Assembly: GCA_963995505.1 (NCBI GenBank)
Contig: OZ023184.1
Coordinates: forward strand, 1,302,001-1,366,000
Length of the DNA stretch: 64,000 nucleotides
Direction: 5' to 3'
Origin: Hypericum androsaemum
Lineage: Eukaryota; Streptophyta; Magnoliopsida; Malpighiales; Hypericaceae
Shown here: positions 31,045-41,402 of the stretch, piece by piece
Layout of the letters: each line of letters opens with the position of its first letter
How positions within the stretch are numbered: position 1 is the first letter of the stretch
The notes under the pieces: generated by a model
What the model was told of the DNA's origin: nothing
The model's database searches: none
Seen by the model: only the letters and a program-made list of their open reading frames with translations
Made by a program: the position numbers and the translations under genes

Positions 31045-31172
31045 TCAAAGAGCGAATCCTAATCATCAGCAGAGAACGAATTTCAAGCAAGACCCATATA
31101 GCAAAATGTTCAAAAAATTGCATCTTCTGTAATAAATAGGAATTGTATGGACATTTCATATCAAACAACTAA

Positions 31173-32492
31173 GGGAAAAGTACACTTGACATACCTGTGG
31201 TTTCACCGATTTCACTTTCAGGACGTGTGGTTTCAATTTGGTAATTCAGCCTCTGTGTTTTAAAATTTTTGACAGTATACAGTCCACTTTGGATGGTGGG
31301 GATAAAAACGTCCACGTGGCTTGCCACGTAGGCTAATACGACGTCATTTTATTACCACGTGGCAATGTGACTGGGTAAATTGTTTGACAAAGTTTCGAGT
31401 GGATAATTAACACATCACTCTCAACTATTCTCCTCCTTCTCTCTTTCCCCCTCTCTCCCTCTCCGACCTCTCTTTTGTCTTCAACCTTTCAATATTCCGT
31501 CTTCAACCTTACAACATTCCAATTGAAGCAAAGAAGTTGATTCTAAAGTTGACGGAAATTAAATGGAATGGAGATGGCAAAGCTTGATACCCAATGATCA
31601 TGGCATTCAAGCTAACAACATCCTTTTCACGAATATACCCCTCCACCCAACTCTCCAAACCCAAATCTCCCAAGTCCCCGCACGCCGCAAGAATTCCACG
31701 ACATCAACCCTCCTTGGAATCCCATCTTCGAATACCCAGAGATCATGGAACTCCACAACACCAACCCACTGTTAGGAATTCCATCAAACAGCTTCTGCGT
31801 AAGCCCTAGCTCGGTCGCCGTCTTCCCTCCGTCCACCGCCGAGACATTTCCACACGAAAGGAACAAAAACGGAGAAGTAAAATTGTCCGGCTTCGGCCCT
31901 AACAACATCAACCGGTAGTAAAATTGAATGGCGAAGACAGTGGTTGGTCTTAATCTAAAAGTATTTGTTTATGTCATCTTCTCTAATCTTTGGCGTAGAG
32001 AAAGGGGGAGTAGGTGTTTATAGGTATTGGGTATTCGACACTTGGCCAAAGTTGTAAACTTGGCTACTGATCAAGCTTCATTGGAAGATGCTAGCTTAAT
32101 TTTTGGTAGCGTGGGATTATAATCTGTGAGGGTTCCTTTTTCCCTTTTGGTAAGATTTAGTTGGGATTGTAATCTGTGTCATCTCTTGGAAGGCAGGAGG
32201 GTTGAAGATGGAGGTGTAGGTGAGGGGTTTTAAAATAATATAAAGAGTAGTTGGGACTAATTGGATAATTATCCTATAAACGACGTCGTTTCGAGTCACC
32301 CGGTCACGTGACAATAAAACAACGTCGTATTAGCCTACGTGGTAAGCCATGTGGACGTTTTATCCCCGTCATCCGGAGTGGACCGTATACTGTCAAAGAT
32401 TTTAAAGTACAGGGACTGAATTACCAAATTGAAACCACACGTCCTGAAAGTGAAATCGGCGAAACCACAGATAGGTATAGTGTACTTTTCCC
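31173..32492. mobile_element. Mutator-like element with PPR gene fragment (1320 bp)
   Basis: Terminal inverted repeats of about 190 bp begin GGGAAAAGTACACTTG and end GTGTACTTTTCCC. A perfect 9-bp target duplication AACAACTAA lies at 31164-31172 and 32493-32501. The minus strand at 31911-31700 reads GPKPDNFTSPFLFLSCGNVS, GKTATELG, LTQKLFDGIPNSGLVLWSS, MISGYSKMGF. These are two pentatricopeptide-repeat segments in normal order with the middle shortened, i.e. a captured PPR-gene piece. Inner TIR contains GCCTACGTGG like element 53000-55442. The element sits exactly at the outer tip of the F-box inverted repeat. Confidence 0.9.
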
Positions 32493-32589
32493 AACAACTA
32501 ATTCTATCTCTCTTCCAATTTCTCTCTTCTATCCTTACCCAATATTTTCTCAATTTCTCGAACCAATTAGTAATCTCGAACCCTAATCT

Positions 32590-32725
32590 CAATTCGGTTC
32601 TTGACACAACCAAAGAACGAATCCTAATCACAGCAGAGAACGAATTTCAAGCAAGACCCACATAGAAAAATGGACAAAAATTGCATCAGTACACACCACA
32701 AGCCATCAGAAGAAAAAGTTCAGAC
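32590..32725 (-). repeat. F-box-family 5' region copy
   Basis: CAAAGAACGAATCCTAATCA, GAGAACGAATTTCAAGCAAG and the CACACCACAAGCCATCA block match the flank at 31040-31130 and the tandem array at 10490-12150. No F-box coding sequence is attached. Confidence 0.7.
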
Positions 32726-33209
32726 GTTAAGGGAAAAAGAAAAGAAAGAACCATACAGTAGTTGAAGATGCCATTGTTGGTTTGTGGATCGGGATCCAGG
32801 CCTGTGCTCCTCCTCTTGAATGGAATGGAAGGGAGAATTTGATGGCTAGGGCTCCTTCCTTGAAATTTCAATGTTGGTCAGGGAGAGATTTTTTTTTTTT
32901 TTTAGAGCTTAGGGAGAGAATTTGATGGAGAGGAGGAGAATTTGAATGGGCAACTGTCCGGAGGAGAATTTGAAGGTTTTTTTGGATAGGGCTCCTCTTT
33001 TTTTGAAAAGGAAAAGTAATTAGACGGTCGGTCGTCCCGTCCGCGTGCCCAAGTGCTGAGATGGTCACTACACGCATGGCTAATTACCTCAGTAGTCACT
33101 GGCTTGTTATTTCGCTCATTCACCGAAAACTCACTTCGTTTTATTTTATGGGGCCATTAATTTATCTGTTTATTTATTGGCCCTTTTCGTCTTTTCATTC
33201 CCCTTTTTT

Positions 33210-33249
<40 letters not shown>

Positions 33250-33677
33250 CGACCGAGTCTTCCGACGTTATTTTGTTGTGAAGAAGAGTATTGGGTGTGA
33301 TCAGGTCCATGGGCTTATTGTATAGCTAGGCCCAGGGGTATAAATAGATAAAGATTGTATTGTAGGGACTGTCTTGACATTTTACTATCTTGAGGTGGTT
33401 ATCTGTTTTCCCTCCTAAATTCTTCTTCTTCTTCTCCCTCTTCTCCTATTTTTTCCAATTTCTATTCCAGGAACCCTAAATTCTAATTAGGGACATAACA
33501 GATTTGCATTGGTTTTGTTACCTGGAGAACAATACTCGGAAAGAGTTCCTTGAGTACTATGTCAAGGTTGAGGGTTTGTGTTGGATTTGCTCGGCCGGAG
33601 AATTCTGTGAGTGGAACCCGACCCGGGATTTGGTCCGACCTCTGCTCGGGCAGGATTTTTTATACTTAAAATATTTA
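32726..33677. other. Intergenic, with (AT)n run and an LTR-like segment
   Basis: 33214-33247 is an (AT)n microsatellite. 33300-33501 carries GTATAAATAGAT (about 33337-33348), a CTT-rich leader-like tract and ends AGGGACATAACA, resembling the right part of a plant LTR; no partner or primer-binding site was found. The 33504-33695 open frame has no recognised product. Confidence 0.4.
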
Positions 33678-34948
33678 GAACAAATTACTCACTAGTCTCT
33701 AGTGTTTGGTCATCCTCTCCCGGGCTGGATTTCCGAAAATAATTTTACCATCTCCCGTCTTTGATTTTAGAAACTCTTGGGTTCCTGGTGCCAGAATATT
33801 CAATATTCTCCGGCGATTTTCTATCTGAAAAGACTAAAATACCTTCACACTTAAAAAATTAAAAAAAAATCCTCCTTCTCCACTCCCTTCATCTTCTTCC
33901 TCCCACCCATCTTCTTCCTCCTCCCACCCATCATCTTCTTCAACTCCCCTCTTCTTCTTTCCCAAAAATCAAAATCAACCCACAGACAAAAAATAAATAA
34001 CAAAAAGATTTCATTTAATCTTTGGTCCGCTCCGATGTGGTACCAATGTGGGCCATCCTGTCGAACGGGGCATTCCTTGTGGTCCCGGCGACGCAGACGC
34101 AGCTATTGGCCTTCCCGGCAATGCAGACGCAACTACTGGCCTTCCCAACGGCCGTTCCAGTCACGAGCTCCGCAGCATCGGGCTGGAAGCAGGTAAAAAT
34201 GGCGTCGGTTATGGTCCCTTGCTCGAGCTCCACCTCCGTCCCTGCCACTCCGAGCAGCGCTCCTGCCACGCTTCGAGACTTCTCGTTGCAGATTTTTGAC
34301 AAGCAGGAGCTCCAGCTCATGTTCCGCGCCCCCAAGAACTGACTCCTCCCCGGAGCGTCGTCGTTTCGAGATGGTGGCGGGGATGCACCGTGCACGTTTG
34401 ACGGGGCAAAAAGATTTAACAAAAAGATTAAATGAAGATTTCATCCCACCCATCGATCTCCGTCTTTGGTCCGCAAAATTAGGGTTCTGATCGAACAATT
34501 CAATTTCTTATGGTCCGCAAAATTAGGGTTTTAATAGAATGATTCAATTTCTTATGGTCCAAAAATTAGGGTTTTAATCAAACGATTCAATTTCTTATGG
34601 TCCGAAAATGAGCTTGAAGGAAGAAGATGAAATCTTTTTGTTATTTATTTTTTGTCTCTGGGTTGATTTTGATTTCTGGGAAAGAAGAAGAGGGGAGTTG
34701 AAGAAGATGATGGGTGGGAGGAAGAAGATGATGGGTGGGAGGAAGGAGGGGTTTTTTTTAATTTTTTAAGTGTTAGGGGTATTTTAGTCGTTTTAAGTAG
34801 GGAATCGCCGGAGAATATGGAATATTCCGGCACCAGGGACCCGAGAGTTTCTAAAACCAAAGACGGGGGACGGTAAAATCATTTTCGGAAATCCAGGGAC
34901 ACCGGATGGAGGATGACCAAACACCAGGGACTAGGAGATAATTTGCCC
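33678..34948. mobile_element. Mutator-like element, nonautonomous (about 1.27 kb)
   Basis: Inverted repeats of about 180 bp: left GAACAAATTACTCACTAG, right end CTAGGAGATAATTTGCCC. Inner TIR shares AGAAACTC(T/C)(T/C)GGG and AAGACTAAAATACC with elements 15402 and 38669. The flanks TATTTAGAA / TATTTTAAA match at seven of nine positions, so the target duplication is unclear by a base or two. The GC-rich centre (34040-34400) has open frames on both strands whose source I do not recognise. Confidence 0.78.
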
Positions 34949-35382
34949 TATTTTAAATATACACGACTGAGAACACTGTACAACAAATTTAATCCCAAGA
35001 CAACGCTAACCCCCTCAAGAAATCTCCTTGCATTACCTATCAAACATGCTGGACCTAGTGGGAAGATGGGTTTGAAGCCTATCGTATATTTCCAGGCATG
35101 GAGAGAGGGTATGGACGAAGAAATCGCTGGGTAGGTTCGATATATATACTGATTTGTTCCAATTGGTGTTAACTATTTTCTTTGCACAGTTCGTAGTTCT
35201 GCAGTCTTGAATTGTTCCATTTAGTGTTAATTTAAATGGATTGAGGCAAAGACACAACAAACAAGTTTTATATGATACTCTTACTACTGGTTAGTAAAAA
35301 CAAGTAATCAGCAAACAAGGTAATTTTAAGTTTCAACTATCAAATAAGTGCATTGGAAATTTTCACTTTGTCCTGAATTTCA

Positions 35383-36627
35383 GAGCAACCGCATGAAGAA
35401 ATCAATTTAGGAAACTTGAGGAGTTTCCAGTTCAAAGAGCTTCAGGTGGTCACAAGCAACTTCAGTAGCCAGAATTTGATAGGGAAAGGAGTGTTTGGAA
35501 ATGAATACAAAGGCCCTCCTGCCAGAAAGACATGATTGCTGTTGGTGGTTACATCCAATTCCAGACCGAGGTGGAGATGATTAGCCTGGCTGTGCATCAG
35601 AACCTTCTCCGTCTACACGGGTTCTGGTTGACAGCATCGGAGAGGCTGTTGTTCTACCCCTACCCTACATGTGCAACGGAAGCGTTGCGACCCATCTCGG
35701 GTAAAATTTATCAATATTCCTACCAAGCCAGTTGGAATCTGTCATGGAATAAGATGTGTATTAATGTGGATATCATTCTGTTGCAGCAAAGCCAACTCTG
35801 GAATGGGGAACGAGGAAAAGGATTGCACTTGGAGCAGAGCCACAGGTTTACAATACTTGCATGAGAAGTGTGACCCCAAAATCATTCATAGGGACGTCAA
35901 GGCTGCCAATATATTGCTGGGCTGGGCGACTACTGTGAAGCTGTGGTGGGAGATTCACATGTAACGACCGCTGAGAGGGGTACAGATGGCCACATTGCAC
36001 CCCGAGTATCTCTCAACAGGACAATCCTCCGAGAAAACAGACATTTTCGGTTTTGGCATCCTTCTCCTTGAACTGATATCTGGATTAAGAGCACTGGAAT
36101 TTGGCAAGTCATCTACTCAGAAAGGAGCAATGTCAGACTGGGTAAGTTGCATCCTCCTCTATAGAATCATTGTTCTGTTCATCCTATCTAGAACATGTGA
36201 ACGTCAATTGACTTCTGATCTATGCTTTACTTTCAGGTCCGAAAGATTCAACAGGAAAAGAGGCTAGAGGTTCTAGTTGACAAGTACCTGAAAAACAAAC
36301 TATGACCAGATCGAGCCAGATGAAATCATGCAAGTGGCCCTCTTATGCACCCAATATCTCCCTAGTCACAGACCCAGGATGTCTGAAGTGATCAGGATGT
36401 TAGAAGGAGATGGCCTAGTAGGAAAATGGGAGGCTTCACAGCGAGCAGAAGCACCACGTAGCCGAAGCAGCGAGTCCTCCTCCTCGGAGAAATACTTCGA
36501 TCTGACAGATGACTCACTGCTGCTCGTCCAGGCAATGGAGCTATCCGGGACACGACAACACATCACGTTAATAAATCTCAAGACCAGGAGAGAAGAGGAA
36601 CACCAGATCATGTCTAGCTTACTGTAA
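35383..36627 (+). pseudogene. NIK-like LRR receptor kinase remnant C (kinase part)
   Basis: NIKs are LRR-II receptor kinases acting at the plasma membrane; this piece covers juxtamembrane to C-terminus. Readable parts: [34 protein letters not shown] (glycine loop), then loss of the ATP-lysine segment; [20 protein letters not shown] (35555-35620); [33 protein letters not shown] (35850-35915). The activation loop runs from VVGD straight to SHVTT, so the DFG segment is deleted. TDGHIAPEYLSTGQSSEKTD, GILLLELISGLRALEFGKSS follow and end at GTAAGT (about 36141). After an intron, QQEKRLEVLVDKYLKN, VALLCTQYLPSHRPRMSEVI and the SSSEKYFDLTDDSLLLVQAM tail follow. Several frame changes and the lost catalytic pieces exclude a working kinase. 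Confidence 0.88.
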
Positions 36628-36940
36628 ACTATCAACCAACAGATCTGATCCGGGTGAAATCGATTGGATTTGAGCTTATCACTATCTGCTTGTTATCTTG
36701 GTCTTTATTAGATCTGTGCCTGCTGAATTGTTAGAAGACATAATTTACAGAGTCAACACTGTGGAACTAGGGACGACTCTCCTAGTTGTATCCTTTCTAT
36801 TCTATTGTCAAAGACTAACTGTCATCAATAATTATGATATTAAATATAAATGTCAAGATGAAGCTACATATTCAAGAAAACCTCCATCGCCTCACAGACC
36901 AGTACAAGTCTTAGATGTTCGATGGACATCCGCCAATGTC
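36628..36940. other. Gap between NIK remnant C and F-box relic
   Basis: The first part is the NIK 3' UTR also present after remnant A. The rest holds a short open frame (36698-37018) that is mostly antisense to the F-box relic. No separate gene. Confidence 0.5.
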
Positions 36941-37607
36941 TTATTCTTCGATGAATACGAACTCAGCTTGAGAGGAAGCCCGCCGAAACTTGGCCAATTG
37001 AAGCAATATATTACATGACACATCGGGCACGATGATCACTTTTTCGAGGACCGGTGAGTTTGCAAGAAAAAATTTAATGAATTCCATCTCGTGCGGGAGG
37101 CCAGACATATCTATCTTTATAGTTCTGAGTTGCTTAAATGTGCAGTCCTTGGGGCAATCTTTTTCCCAGAAATCTAGATGAGGTGCTTTTGTTGCTAGAG
37201 TGTTTGAAGATCCCTACAATTGAGAGAACAATTGAGAGAACAAGGACAGATGGTGATTGAACAATTGAAAAGAAAAACATACATAATTTTGGAAAGCGCA
37301 ATCAATGAAAAATAGAATATAAAAAATCGTCGCAATCAATGAAAAATAGAATATAAAAAATCGACTACTTACTGAAAGCACAATTTCTGTCAAATTAGGA
37401 GAGTTTGTGATCAAGCGAAGAAGCATCTGTATTTCCTTCATGTCTTCGAAACGAACTTGATATAATTCGATTATTCTGTCTCATTATAGACCAACGATGC
37501 CTCCACTTGGTTGACAGAACGCTTGTCCTCACCGCATCTTTTATCGGCAATAGCATGAGTATATTCTCGATCATACTATGAGGAAGATCACTAATGTAGT
37601 CTATCAT
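36941..37607 (-). pseudogene. F-box/FBD gene with middle LRR region deleted
   Basis: The start MIDYISDLPHSMIENILMLL, KDAVRTSVLSTKWRHRWSIM (37607-37482) is a well-preserved F-box. Sequence then jumps to MKEIQMLLRLITNSPNLTEI, VLS (37441-37376), an intron follows, and the final exon (about 37190-36941) is an open FBD domain: TFKQLRTIKIDMSGLPHEME, FIKFFLANSPVLEKVII, FRRASSQAEFVFIEE then stop. The roughly 200-residue LRR middle is gone and the junction changes frame, so it is probably nonfunctional. Its FBD exon is the best-preserved one among the relics. Confidence 0.75.
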
Positions 37608-37614
37608 ACTCTCA

Positions 37615-37860
37615 ACCTGAAAATACCAATCAAAGAAACCAAAAACCCGAATGGCACCCATTAGCCCACTTCCTCTCAAAGCAAAACACTAGAGAATGAA
37701 TTTCAGCAAGACCCAGATATATCAAATAGTTCAAAGTTGGCATGATTAGTAAAAAACCTATCAAAAACCTAGCGAATACAGTCAACAAGGGAACCCTATC
37801 TACAAAATTCCAATCTTCCAATCTGGACCCTTTTCCGGAAACGCGAAACCCCAATAAGTA
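37615..37860 (-). repeat. F-box-family 5' region copy
   Basis: CCAATCAAAGAAACCAAAAACC, a TTTCAGCAAGACCCAGATAT block, AGTTCAAAGTTGGCAT and AACCTATAATATATTTGATT (37865-37884) are homologous to units of the array at 10490-12150. Here they are in their natural place directly upstream of the F-box relic. Confidence 0.7.
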
Positions 37861-38476
37861 TAAAACCTATAATATATTTGATTTATTTGAAAACAATGGT
37901 AATCAAGGAAGAACAGATAATTTTAAAAAAATTCTTTAAGGCTCAGCAATTGAGTCCAGTGTGCATTAAGAGATTAGGAGAGGGATACGGTAAAGGAAAA
38001 CAAGACCCATACCATTGAAAGTGGGCGAAATCGGGAATCAAGTTCTCCTCGGCCGTCTCTCTTCTCTCCGAGATTGATGAAGAATTTCCGAGGGTTTTTT
38101 TTTTGTGTTCTCCTGGGACACAAACCAGATATAAATAGGAGAGAACTTTAAACAGGGAACGTGTTATAACAAAAAAGGAATAAGGTTATATATATATAAG
38201 AAAAAAGTAGTTTATTTTAAAATGATTTAACTATATTTTTTTACGGAGAGATTTCCTAAAATGTCTTTTATAGCGACGAAGTTTCTTAAATTTGTTATTT
38301 TATGAACAATTTAATTAGCGCCATGGTTATTAATTAGGGCAACGGCTCTGTCTAGTCTAGTGTCCACAACGGAAAAAGGAAATGCCCCGCTTTCCCTTTC
38401 TCTCTCTAGTATTTGAATGTGAAATTTAGTTACACCGGGGCCCAACTCCAGGCCCACCAGACCCCATCCAGCTCCA
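37861..38476. other. Intergenic, no gene seen
   Basis: AT-rich, upstream region of the F-box relic. A short (T)n and (TA)n run is present. Nothing recognised. Confidence 0.5.
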
Positions 38477-38660
38477 ACCGAACATGAAGAAAAAGGAATT
38501 AATTTGGGCAATTTACTCTCGGTTACTCGTGTATAATTATGTAAATTTTTACACAAAGATTACATTGTCAGAGTTTGAACTCTGAACTTCCTTAGAAGTT
38601 GACAACTTATTGTTTTGTTAGGCTAAATCCTTTTGGCTAACGAAAATAATACTTAGTGTT
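38477..38660 (+). repeat. Flank repeat copy 1 (others 40018-40173 and 40208-40400)
   Basis: CAACCGAACATGAAGAAAAA, then GGGCAATTTACTCTCGGTTA, CTCGTGTATAATTATGTAAA, AGAGTTTGAACTCTGAACTT and GTTAGGCTAAATCCTTTTGG are found three times. This copy lies left of the Mutator-like element 38669; the other two lie to its right. Parts resemble a dispersed repeat also seen near 18520-18620. Confidence 0.85.
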
Positions 38661-38668
38661 TAGTTTTA

Positions 38669-39995
38669 GGACAAATTACTCTCATGTCCCTGGACTATGG
38701 TCACCCTCCCCCTAGGGTCCCTAGATTTTGAAAAATGATTGTCCCGTCCCTAAGTTTTGATGATAATAGACTCCCAGGTCCCTGGAGCCAAAATATTCCC
38801 TTTTCTCTGGCGAACCCCGCTTGAAATGACCAAAATACCCTCCAACTTAAAAAGAAAAAAAAATCCTCTCTTCATCTTTTTTCTATCCATCTTCTACCTC
38901 CATCTTAGATAAAAAAGAAAATTCAAAAGAAGCTCAAACCACCATATCCGAACTAAGACCCAGTTCACCGTTGCTCGGTCCGTTCAAGCTCACACCGCCT
39001 CAAAATTCCTTACCCTCCAACCTCGTCGACAAAACCCAGGGGAAGCCCAGGCGGCCGCGGATGGAAGAGAACTCAACCACAATCTCATTCTCTGGTTCTA
39101 ATTCGGGTTCCCGTCAATCCCTGACGGGGTCATCTCCTCAACCTTCCTTGGCATCGATGCCCCTGCCTTAACATCAACGGCGATGGAAGAGAGGAACGCG
39201 GGCCCCGTGGCGGATAAGACCCTCTCCTCAACCCCAAGGTTCTCGACACCGGTGGTCGGAAGCGACCTTGAAGAGAGGAACGACGCCTGTCTCAACATCA
39301 AAGACAACAGAAAATACCAAATCGCTGGCTTCAAATCCCGACATCAATAACCAGGATGGAGGGGAGTGACACTTACCTGGGAGCTTTAGATCGGGGTTAC
39401 AGATTTACCTACGAGCTTCAGATTGAGGTTATAGACTTGAAGGACGACGAGAGGGTGCTAACACCTTTGACGGTACGGGCAGAGCGGGCCCAATCGTAGC
39501 ACTTGGGGGCCCACAGTTATGGTTGGGGAGGACGTCGGAGAGGTAGAGGGCCTCCTCGAGGTCGCCCTCGATGGTCTTGGCGCATGGGTTCTTCTCCATC
39601 CCCAAATATCCCATCCCCCAACCAACTAATTCTGATCCTGCGGAGGCAAAGGAGGAGGGGACCGCCACCGAGGAGAAGGTCAAGGCGCTGGAGGCTACAG
39701 GAATGACGTGATTCATTGAGTCGATGAGGGTGATTAGGTTGTGTTGCTGGCATCAGAACATAGGCTTTTCTTCGAACGATCGAGAGGGAAGGGGAGGACT
39801 TTTTATTTTTAAGTATGAGGAGCATTTTAGTCTTTTCAAGTGGGAGTTCGCCGGAGAAAAGTGAATATTCCAGCAAAAAAAGGGAATATTCTGGCTCAAG
39901 GGACCTGAGAGTCTATTATCAAAACTTAGGGACGGGACAATCATTTTCCAAAATCCAGAGACCCTAGGGGGAGGGTGACCATAGTCTAGGGACCC
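38669..39995. mobile_element. Mutator-like element with rearranged right end
   Basis: The left end GGACAAATTACTCTC continues into a TIR with GACCAAAATACCCT (38828-38841). The right TIR mirrors it (CCAAAATCCAGAGACCCTAG, GGTGACCATAGTC), but the last 25 or so bases are missing and the sequence passes into a second TIR-end copy and then the flank repeat. The centre (39050-39720) is GC-rich and may be captured sequence; no family recognised. No transposase seen. Confidence 0.8.
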
Positions 39996-40402
39996 TAGGG
40001 GGAGGGTGACCATAGTCCAACCGAACATGAAGAAAAAGAAATTAATTTGGGCAAATTACTCTCGGTTACTCGTGTATAATTATGTAAATTTTTACACCAA
40101 GATTACATTGCCAGAGTTTGAACTCTGAACTTTCCTAGAAGTTGACAACTTATTGTTTCGTTAGGCTAAATCCATAGTCTATGGACCCTAGGGGGAGGGT
40201 GACCATAGTCCAACCGAACATGAAGAAAAAGGAAATTAATTTGGGCAAATTACTCTTGGTTACTCGTGTATAATTATGTAAATTTTTACACCAAGATTAC
40301 ATTGCCAGAGTTTGAACTCTGAACTTTTCTAGAAGTTGACAACGTATTGTGCCGTTAGGCTAAATCCTTTTGGCTAACGAAAATGATACTTAGTGTTTAG
40401 TT
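39965..40402 (+). repeat. Tandem duplication of transposon end plus flank, about 190-bp unit
   Basis: The block GACCCTAGGGGGAGGGTGAC-CATAGTC occurs at about 39959, 39990 and 40186; the second and third are each followed by the CAACCGAACATG... flank repeat (40018-40173, 40208-40400). The left flank of the element, copied together with the truncated TIR end, thus appears twice on the right. Confidence 0.85.
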
Positions 40403-40404
40403 AT

Positions 40405-41402
40405 ATTATACTCTGGGATCATTGGCCAACGTCATCTCCTCTTTTTACATTTTTCATTGAAATGATAAAATTACCCTTAAAAATACAAAAATCCATCATC
40501 TTCCTCCTTCTCGCCGACGGCAACCACCCCAACACTCTTCCTCTCCTCCAAGCCCTCCTCCTTCCACTCTCTTTCCTCTACCCCCACCAAGCCCACACAT
40601 TTATTTCCCCGTCTCCCCCAATCAAACCCCCGACCATAATTCGACCCATCTCCCTCTACATGAACATCCTCAACAAGGTCGGAATGGAGGTGCATGACAT
40701 CGGAACCCACCATCCCCTATCGCTAGAGGACGAGTTGTCGGTGGAGGAGGTTCGAGAACAATGAACCTCCTCTCCAAGTCGCCCACCCCTCTCTGTCCTG
40801 CCGGCACCGACCACGACCATGACGAACTCGTCGGAATGGAGGTGCATGACATGGGTGGGCTCCTCCCCGACAAAAAACAGGAAGAACGTGCTGTCCCCTA
40901 ATGCCTTTATACTGCGCAATTGTAGCGAGCTCGTCGAGGCACCGCCGAGAGTTGAGAAAGTTGGGAGAGAACAGGAAAATATATACTAGAGACTCGGAGA
41001 TGACACAAAAGAGGATGGTGATCCTCTCCCCGATGTCCTGCCTGCCGTCGATGATGGGTAAGGGCCCAAGAGGTAGGTTCTCCATCCGCCCTCGACTCCT
41101 CCGCGCCTCTAACTCCTCTTCCTCCTCACCAACCGCCCTCGACTCCTCCTCCGCATTTGATCTCAATGCTCTAGTGGTCACTCAGCTCAAATTGGCGTTC
41201 ATCAGAGGTTGAGGGAGGTTGGTGTTCGTCGAAGATCAGACTGGATTTTAATGTATTTTAAGTGTAAGGGTATAAAAGTTATTTTAGAGATAAAAAATAA
41301 GAAATGGACTAATGACTGCGGGGGATCGGGTAATATAATAAAATTAAACAGGAGGAAGGGCTGCACATCATAAATTTGTTCAAACATGAGGGACCCTAAT
41401 GT
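40405..41402. mobile_element. Mutator-like element, left-truncated, with TIR-domain gene fragment
   Basis: The right TIR (GTATAAAAGTTATTTTAGAG... to CTAATGTAATTTACC) pairs imperfectly with the left region (GATAAAATTACCCTTAAAAA at 40463). The extreme left end is lost. The minus strand at about 41052-40860 reads IIDGRQDIGERI, ISESLVYIFLFSPNFLNSRR, CLDELATIAQYKG, GQHVLPVF, a recognisable half of a TIR domain as in TIR-NBS-LRR immune receptors. It has no start, NB-ARC or LRR. GGAATGGAGGTGCATGACAT is repeated at 40680 and 40833. Confidence 0.7.

Larger units (their letters stand above)
29819..31170. repeat. Long inverted repeat of an F-box gene fragment (arms about 655-678 bp)
   Basis: 29819-30473 and 30493-31170 are reverse complements, roughly 85-90% identical by eye, with a spacer of only 19 bases (30474-30492). 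The inner tips CAGGCACTTGAAA / TTTCAAGTGCCTG and outer tips AGTTGTTTGATATG / CATATCAAACAACT pair exactly. Each arm holds the 5' region, the F-box start and the first LRRs of an F-box/FBD gene. Transcription through either side would give a hairpin RNA with a stem of about 650 bp. Confidence 0.92.

Noticed and set aside
33214..33247. Alternating AT run as possible origin or matrix attachment site
   Set aside because: Ordinary plant (AT)n microsatellite; no supporting context.
33300..33501. Solo LTR
   Set aside because: Has a TATA-like box and an LTR-like right end, but the left end, target duplication and partner are not found; left as a remark in the intergenic entry.
34015..34498. Minus-strand frames of 121 and 135 codons inside the Mutator-like element
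   Set aside because: GC-rich captured-looking DNA, but neither frame resembles any family I know; not called as a gene.
39429..39876. Minus-strand frames of 95-119 codons inside the element at 38669
   Set aside because: Same situation: GC-rich centre, no recognised motif, open on both strands.
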